Positions 58,294 through 64,000 of a stretch of 64,000 nt of DNA are shown piece after piece (positions within the stretch are counted from its first letter, which is position 1; each line of letters opens with the position of its first letter). Source of the DNA: Polytrichum commune (taxonomy: Eukaryota > Streptophyta > Polytrichopsida > Polytrichales > Polytrichaceae). The notes beneath the pieces are model-generated. The model was not told the DNA's origin. It did no database searches and saw nothing but the letters and a program-made list of their open reading frames with translations. The position numbers and the translations under genes were made by a program. The stretch spans positions 22,832,144 through 22,896,143 of the forward strand of contig OX485809.1 in assembly GCA_950295325.1 (NCBI GenBank), written 5' to 3'.

Positions 58294-58434
58294 ATGGCCG
58301 CTTTAGAATCCCGGAGGCAGTTAGCTACTGCGCAAGCTGCACTTGCCGGGGCTGCGGCCCGGGCAGTAGCAACTACAACATGGGCTTCAGTCGCTGCCGA
58401 GGATGGCCTTGAGTTGAATCCCCATCCACCATAA
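58294..58434 (+). CDS. Short Ala-rich open frame, doubtful
   Basis: 46 codons from ATG to TAA, starting MAALESRRQLATAQAALAG, in a locally GC-rich patch of otherwise AT-rich DNA. No homologue is recognised. It may be a gene remnant. Nothing else is supported between 57953 and 58676. Confidence 0.2.
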   Translation: MAALESRRQLATAQAALAGAAARAVATTTWASVAAEDGLELNPHPP

Positions 58435-58676
58435 ATACATGATCATTATTCATGTTCCCCCACTCTTTGCTACAATCTTACTGCCCACCATGGCGACAAA
58501 CATGCTCGCCCCCGGCTAGCTTGGTGTCATGTGACAGGGCCTTAAGGACGGAGTAGTACTCAGATGGGTGACCTTCCTAGCTTTTGATTTTTGGTGCACC
58601 TTACCACTTTGGTCCACCTAGATACCCAATCATAGTGGGGGTATATGGGTATTTCAATTAAGCATGTGGGACCTTA

Positions 58677-59193
58677 GGGCATCTGTAGTGGATCTAGGTA
58701 AAGCTCACTGCAAACCAAAACCTATCTTTTGACTGACCTAAAATTAGAAACTGAAATTACCATCATTAGAAGCACACCTAAATAAACGTGAGATATTTCT
58801 CAAGAAAAAAGAATTGTAAAAATTTGACGTAGGTGAAATCCCTCATTGAAAACACCACATTTTCAAAATTTAGAGGGAGTGCACCAAATCTTGCTTAAAA
58901 ATGGAAAGATCCTCCCACACTCCCTCTAAATGTCAAAAATTTGGAGGGAGTGTGGGAGGATCTTTCCATTTTAAAGCAAGATTTGGTGCACTCCCTCTAA
59001 ATTTTGAAAATGTGGTGTTTTCAATGAGGGATTTCACCTACGTCAAATTTTTACAATTCTTTTTTCTTGAGAAATATCTCACGTTTATTTAGGTGTGCTT
59101 CTAATGATGGTAATTTCAGTTTCTAATTTTAGGTCAGTCAAAAGATAGGTTTTGGTTTGCAGTGAGCTTTACCTAGATCCACTACAGATGCCC
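58677..59193. mobile_element. Tourist-like foldback element, 517 bp
   Basis: The whole element is an inverted repeat: arms of about 250 bases starting GGGCATCTGTAGTGGATCTA pair almost perfectly around a short centre near 58935. TTA flanks both ends (58674-58676 and 59194-59196), the PIF/Harbinger target site. The transcript would be a long hairpin, a likely small-RNA source. Confidence 0.9.
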
Positions 59194-59644
59194 TTAGGGG
59201 CTTGTCCTTGGGGGGATAGGTGTTGGTTAGCTTGTCTGCACCCAATTAAGGTATTCAACTTTGAAAGTGGGTAGTAGTCTTCAGCGCCCTTTAATTCTTG
59301 TAATGGCCGATTCAGAATTACATATAATCTTAGACCAAGTCGAAAATAAAGGAACACCATAAATCACGCTATGGCAACATCAGGGTCATACTTCTCTCTT
59401 TCTTGCCTTTTTATAGATCAGTGGCAAATGCTGTTTTGAATCAAATTTCTGCTGCACAGATTTCGCTGTTTTTGCTGCTAATGCAGTGCAACAACTGGTC
59501 AGTTGGCCAGTTCGTGAGAATATTCAAGTGGTCTGTGCAGTTTATAGGTATCAGTATTACTTTATAATTTGAGATGTCTCATGGGCTCTGTTACCTTCTC
59601 GCATATGAATAGTTCATACATAATGTTTTGCATTCAGTGAGTAT

Positions 59645-59941
59645 TGTTAGTTTAGATAGATTACATTGTAGAAGAACGTAGTTACTAGTTATAGAACTCT
59701 CTAGGTGTAGAACTTTCTGGAAGGATAGTTTGCTAGGATGAATGTATACAGATGAGGATGAACGAACTCAGTGAGTCGTCTCTCTCGGTGACACCATTCA
59801 TAGTGCTCCTCTGAGCTTGTTAGTCTGTTTGTTTGATATTTCTCATGTAACTCAGTTTCTATTATCAATAAAGTATACAAGGTTAGCTGTTACGGTGTGT
59901 TATGGTGTTGAGTATGTGAGCTTGTCAGGTTCTATTATACA
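59645..59941 (+). repeat. 5' LTR of the Copia element
   Basis: 297 bp beginning TGTTAGTTTAGATAG and ending TATTATACA. Confidence 0.85.
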
Positions 59942-59944
59942 ATA

Positions 59945-59955
59945 GGTTATGGGCC
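59945..59955 (+). promoter_or_regulatory. Copia primer binding site (initiator tRNA-Met, internal)
   Basis: GGTTATGGGCC, three bases after the LTR, is complementary to the anticodon stem-loop of plant initiator tRNA-Met (GGCCCATAACC), not to the tRNA 3' end. Drosophila copia is known to prime from such a tRNA half. Confidence 0.7.
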
Positions 59956-60081
59956 ATTTCACGCTCAAGATGCGGAAACTAGGGAATGTTTTAGAGGTAA
60001 AGTAAGTCCCGAAAGCAATAGCATAGAATTGATTGGGTTCTGAGGATCAGTGTGTCTATCCAAGAGGAACCATCAAGCACC

Positions 60082-63000
60082 ATGTCAGAAATCCGGGAAG
60101 CTAACGCTGTAGACATTTACAATGGTACCAACTTCCAACTATGGAAGATGCACATGAGATTTATTTTTCAGTCCCGAGAATTATTCTCTATCGTCAATGG
60201 TTCTCTTAAGAAGTCTGATATCACAGATCCTGCCGAACAGTTACTCTGGGAGAAACATGACAAGCAGGCCATTGTTGCTATTCTCGCGACAATTGATTCC
60301 TTCCACAAGGAAGAAGTTGTCAATTGCTCAACATCCCATGAAATGTGGAGCCAGCTTCAAGCTTACCACGACCAGCATTCTGATGAATGCATTATTGCGT
60401 TACAGGAAAAGTATTACAGCTGTAAGCTCGGAGATGGTGAATCTATCGCTACCTTCATCAGCACTCTTCAGCGATTGGCCAAACAGCTTACCGAATTGAA
60501 GCAAACCATCACCGAACAACAACTTATCAGTAAGATCAAATGTGGACTACCTTCTTCCTTTGATCCTCTTCTTCTTGCGTGGGAGAGTGTCCCTCTCGCC
60601 GAACAAACCCTACTCGGGTTCCAGACAAGACTCATCAAATTTCAGAGTAAACTCCGTGAGCGAGGCACATTTCTTGATACACCTAACGACAAGGCGTATT
60701 TTACAAAGACAAATCCGGCTCATGCGAAACCTTCTCCCTCTGTCGAACAGAAGAAGGAGAGAGCAGATCGACACGCGAAGTATAAGAAACATGCGAGGTG
60801 CTACCGGTGTGGTCATCGTGGCCATTTCGGGAAAGATTGCCCTGAAGATTCTGACAGCTCCTCACCTGTTTCTCCTAAACAAATGGTCGCTCCGCACAAG
60901 AGTTCGGGATCCCGTAAACATCATCACCACAAGGGTAAACGCAGTCATGCCAATCTTACTGCCAGCGCACCTGCTCAAGATTCATCTGCTTCATACTCAT
61001 CGGCGTCAAGTGAGGCCTATTGTGTTCAACTCAATACTACTGCAGACGATGCTGCATGGTTCGCAGACTCTGGAGCAACGGAACATATGACCGATAAACT
61101 TCGGTGGTTCAAAAATTTTCAAGCAATTGATGACCACTCCTGGAGTGTCACTATTGCTGATAATCACCTCCTATATGTACGCGGCATTGGAGATATATAC
61201 GTTCATACTCTTGTCAATGGAGAAGTCTCCACTATTAAGCTCAAGAATGTGCTCTATGTTCCGAAACTTCGGCGAAATCTTATTTCAACCGGTCGCCTCA
61301 CCGAACGCAGTGTTGCTATTATTCATGTACGAGACATGTGCAAGATGATCAGTCACGACGGCGAAGGCCACATCATCATGACAGGCCAGAAATGCGGAGG
61401 ACTTTGGCGTCTCCATATCTCTACTGTAAATCAGCCCAGCACTGCTAATACTGCTAATCTGATAGCAACTACTTCTACCAGCCCCCAAGGTTTATCTAAG
61501 CCTAATCTCACTTTACAACGCTGGCATGCTCGCCTTGGTCATATCAGTGTTAGTACTCTCAAGAAGATGAGTTCGCAAGACTTAGTTCTAGGGTTACCTT
61601 CTTTTACAAGTACCACTTCATCTGTCTGTTCAGGCTGTACTTACGGGAAAAGTCATCGTACTCCTTTCCCTGTTAATACAGAGAGAAAACGAATGCACAA
61701 ACCTGGGCTATTCTTCCATGCAGATATCTCAGGTCCTTTCCAAGTGCAGTCATACGGTGGCCACTACTACTTCGTTACATATAAAGATGATCACAGTAGC
61801 TATCGATTCGTGTTTTTTCTGAAAGACAGTAAGCATATTCTGTCTACCTTTCAAACGTTGTATAAACAGGCCAAGAAAGAAACCGGTAGGTCGATGATCA
61901 AGCTGCGTACAGACAATGGCCGAGAGTTTCTCTCACATGAATTTCAAGACTATGTTCAGCATAAGGGCATACGGCACGAATTAACATCACCTTATAGTCC
62001 GGAACAGAATTCGGTTATTGAGAGAGACAATCGCACAGTGGTTGAATGTGCACGGAGTATGCTTCATCACAGATCACTACCACTTGAACTGTGGGGAGAA
62101 GCAGTTAATACTGCGGTCTATATTTTCAATCGAGTCTCCAGTCGCACCCTTCATGGTGCAACACCATTCACCAAATGGTATGGTGAACTTCCCGATGTGA
62201 GTCATTTCAGAGAATTTGGCTCTCTCTGTTATGGTCATGTACCGAAACAGCTTCGCCAGAAACTGGATAGTAAAGCCAGGGAATGCCTCTTTGTGGGTTA
62301 TTGCACGACAGCCAAAGCGTATCGACTATGGTGTTTGAACAAGCGCAAGATCATCATCACCCGCGATGTTATTTTCGATGAGGCCACACCAACGCAACAC
62401 CAATTACAGACAATCCACTCGCACGGCACACCAAATTATTTTCATCTCTTTCCCTCTGACGAACCTGTCTCCGTTAGTGTTTCCTCCTCGACAAACACAC
62501 TACCCTCTCTGCCATCACCCTCTCTCTCAATGGGCACATCTCAGGCACACATCGAGGAAGCAGTGGGAGTTTCTTCTCCACACCATCACGAAGCAGTGGG
62601 AGTTTCGTCTTCCAATTCCCCTGCACCAATGGATTCGACGTCCAATGGATTCGACGTTTCATCATCCAGAGACGTTCCATCGAGGGATGCTTCATTATCT
62701 TCTTCACTCTCTCAACCTTTTCAGGTGCATGTTTCTTCATCAGGGTCTTCTGACACATCCCCCTTACCTGATTCTTTCGATTCTGTTATGTCGTCACATC
62801 TTGTTTCCAGTCGAGACCGAAGCTCCGGTTCACATGAACCGTCTACCTCACCTGATCATCTTAATCCCATTTTGAAGACTAAATCTCTAGAGGATATTTA
62901 TAAATCTGCACCACCTGTTCAGTCACATTCCTGTGTTGCTGCTTCTAAGGTCCAAACTCCTTCACGAGTTTCAGTTCTTCCTCCAGAACCTCAAACCTTC

Positions 63001-63897
63001 GCTCAAGCTCTTAAATCTGAACACAAAGCAGAGTGGGAATTCGCAATGATGGAAGAGATTGAATCCCTTCTCAAAAATGAGACATGGACTCTAGAAACCC
63101 TACCACCTGGTTACAATCTTGTCAAGAATAAATGGGCATTTCGAATCAAGGTGAAATCCGATGGAACAATCAAACGGTTCAAAGCCCGTTTAGTGGCCAA
63201 AGGGTTTACACAGACCTATGGAATGGATTATCAAGAGACTTTTGCCCCTACTGCTCGTGCTGAGAGCATTCGGATCATCCTATCGATTGCAGGAGCAGAT
63301 GACCTACATATAGTGCAATTCGACATTAAAACAGCATATCTGAACTCGACGATTCAGGAAGTAATATTTATGGCTCTCCCACAAGGTTTCGAAGAATGGT
63401 TTCTCGCAAAATTTCCTGGCAGCCGGGGCAAAGTTTGCAGAATAAGGAAAGGTCTATATGGTCTCAAGCAGTCAGCCAGGAGTTGGAACAAAACCTTCTC
63501 CGATTTTCTCAAAGCATATGACCTGATTCAGAGCACTGCCGATTCTTGCATATTTTATTCGACATCTCATCCTCGACTCATTCTTGCGTTATGGGTCGAT
63601 GATGGATTAGCCATGTGCCAGGACAAGCAATTGTTAGCTAAGATGATCACTCATCTTGCGTTATTATTTGATACATTGTTATTTGATACATTGTTATGGG
63701 AATTCGATGTGGTTTTTCATCTCATTCGGGAGTTACAGGAGCAAGGGCATATCTCTGTTTTTTATGTTCCTACCAAGTTACAACTTGCTGATATACTTAC
63801 GAAAGCATTAACTCTTGACACCTTTCACAAGCTTCGGCTTGCACTCAACATCTCCAAGAAAGTTCTTCATCAAGTGGGAGATTCTTCATTGAGGTGA
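60082..63897 (+). CDS. Copia gag-pol polyprotein with RNase H deleted
   Basis: A 1,271-residue frame from ATG 60082 (an in-frame GTG at 60052 is upstream). It has a UBN2-type gag domain, a CCHC knuckle CYRCGHRGHFGKDC (from 240), protease DSGATEHM (Asp 329), a GAG-pre-integrase HARLGH region, integrase D-D-E at about 548, 611 and 647, a Ser-rich linker, and RT from about 1015 to WVDD (1173). After WVDDGLAM the frame skips the end of RT and nearly all of RNase H, resuming at the HLIRELQEQGHISVFYVPT tail. The join has a 15-bp tandem duplicate (63664-63693). The frame stays open, but RNase H activity should be absent, so this copy would need help from another element. Confidence 0.9.
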   Translation: MSEIREANAVDIYNGTNFQLWKMHMRFIFQSRELFSIVNGSLKKSDITDPAEQLLWEKHDKQAIVAILATIDSFHKEEVVNCSTSHEMWSQLQAYHDQHSDECIIALQEKYYSCKLGDGESIATFISTLQRLAKQLTELKQTITEQQLISKIKCGLPSSFDPLLLAWESVPLAEQTLLGFQTRLIKFQSKLRERGTFLDTPNDKAYFTKTNPAHAKPSPSVEQKKERADRHAKYKKHARCYRCGHRGHFGKDCPEDSDSSSPVSPKQMVAPHKSSGSRKHHHHKGKRSHANLTASAPAQDSSASYSSASSEAYCVQLNTTADDAAWFADSGATEHMTDKLRWFKNFQAIDDHSWSVTIADNHLLYVRGIGDIYVHTLVNGEVSTIKLKNVLYVPKLRRNLISTGRLTERSVAIIHVRDMCKMISHDGEGHIIMTGQKCGGLWRLHISTVNQPSTANTANLIATTSTSPQGLSKPNLTLQRWHARLGHISVSTLKKMSSQDLVLGLPSFTSTTSSVCSGCTYGKSHRTPFPVNTERKRMHKPGLFFHADISGPFQVQSYGGHYYFVTYKDDHSSYRFVFFLKDSKHILSTFQTLYKQAKKETGRSMIKLRTDNGREFLSHEFQDYVQHKGIRHELTSPYSPEQNSVIERDNRTVVECARSMLHHRSLPLELWGEAVNTAVYIFNRVSSRTLHGATPFTKWYGELPDVSHFREFGSLCYGHVPKQLRQKLDSKARECLFVGYCTTAKAYRLWCLNKRKIIITRDVIFDEATPTQHQLQTIHSHGTPNYFHLFPSDEPVSVSVSSSTNTLPSLPSPSLSMGTSQAHIEEAVGVSSPHHHEAVGVSSSNSPAPMDSTSNGFDVSSSRDVPSRDASLSSSLSQPFQVHVSSSGSSDTSPLPDSFDSVMSSHLVSSRDRSSGSHEPSTSPDHLNPILKTKSLEDIYKSAPPVQSHSCVAASKVQTPSRVSVLPPEPQTFAQALKSEHKAEWEFAMMEEIESLLKNETWTLETLPPGYNLVKNKWAFRIKVKSDGTIKRFKARLVAKGFTQTYGMDYQETFAPTARAESIRIILSIAGADDLHIVQFDIKTAYLNSTIQEVIFMALPQGFEEWFLAKFPGSRGKVCRIRKGLYGLKQSARSWNKTFSDFLKAYDLIQSTADSCIFYSTSHPRLILALWVDDGLAMCQDKQLLAKMITHLALLFDTLLFDTLLWEFDVVFHLIRELQEQGHISVFYVPTKLQLADILTKALTLDTFHKLRLALNISKKVLHQVGDSSLR

Positions 63898-63930
63898 TTC
63901 TGTACGTTCTTGGACAATGAGTGGGAGTAT

Positions 63931-64000
63931 TGTTAGTTTAGATAGATTACATTGTAGAAGAACGTAGTTACTAGTTATAGAACTCTCTAGGTGTAGAACT
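63931..64000 (+). repeat. 3' LTR of the Copia element (first 70 bp)
   Basis: Matches 59645-59714 base for base and runs off the window. Confidence 0.9.

Larger units (their letters stand above)
59645..64000 (+). mobile_element. Copia LTR retrotransposon (3' LTR cut by window edge)
   Basis: 5' LTR 59645-59941, primer site, one gag-pol frame, polypurine-like GAGTGGGAGTAT (63919-63930) and the first 70 bases of the 3' LTR (63931-64000), identical to the 5' LTR over that length. The domain order protease-integrase-RT is Ty1/Copia. The target duplication cannot be checked because the right flank is outside the window. Confidence 0.93.

Overview
The window looks like nuclear DNA of a land plant. 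It has short GT-AG introns, TTTAGGG-type telomere-like motifs (near 21,100 and 32,590), a plant secreted GDSL esterase gene, and plant-type Ty3, Copia, hAT, pogo/Emigrant, Mutator and Tourist-like elements. A seed-free plant is possible, but nothing here proves it. Most of the window is transposon and repeat; only three host-like genes with a recognisable structure are present.

Region 1 (1-27,300) is the most unusual. Two multi-exon genes point away from each other. Gene A (minus, first exon near 16,142 or 15,421, running off the window at base 1) has a ParB/sulfiredoxin-like domain, then a region laid out like an N4/N6 DNA methyltransferase with degenerate motifs, then a long acidic tail with a SUMO-interaction-like motif. 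One of its two possible first exons encodes exactly the start of histone H3 (MARTKQTARK). Gene B (plus, 23,050-26,878) looks like a DDE/RNase H-fold transposase of the DUF7869 type with a C-terminal barrel-like domain, and has a one-base frameshift in an A7 run. A short palindrome (arms CCCACGGGTG and CACCCGTGGG around AA or TT) occurs about 20 times in and around these two genes, in every intron, in two tandem arrays in the first introns and once in frame in coding sequence. I saw no copy in 27,300-64,000. Gene A is split in exon 4 by a complete, young Ty3 retrotransposon (1,407-12,274, target duplication ACCAT).

Region 2 (16-23 kb, between A and B) is AT-rich non-coding DNA with foldback elements, MITE-like repeats and a tandem repeat of about 0.5 kb. 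Region 3 (27.3-35.5 kb) holds a hAT transposase pseudogene with its upstream repeats, a hAT-type MITE and a 2.7-kb solo LTR related to the complete Ty3 element, itself carrying a nested 975-bp insertion. Region 4 (35.5-52.9 kb) is mostly repeat-derived: a coiled-coil pseudogene with two in-frame stops, a pogo/Emigrant element with a transposase fragment, and two copies of a Mutator-type MITE with 9-bp target duplications.

Region 5 (52.9-58 kb) has a truncated GDSL paralogue followed by an intact five-exon GDSL esterase/lipase gene with signal peptide and catalytic Ser-Asp-His. Region 6 (58-64 kb) has a 517-bp Tourist-like foldback element and a Copia retrotransposon. The Copia primer site matches the anticodon region of initiator tRNA-Met, and its RNase H region is deleted. 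Its 3' LTR is cut by the window edge.
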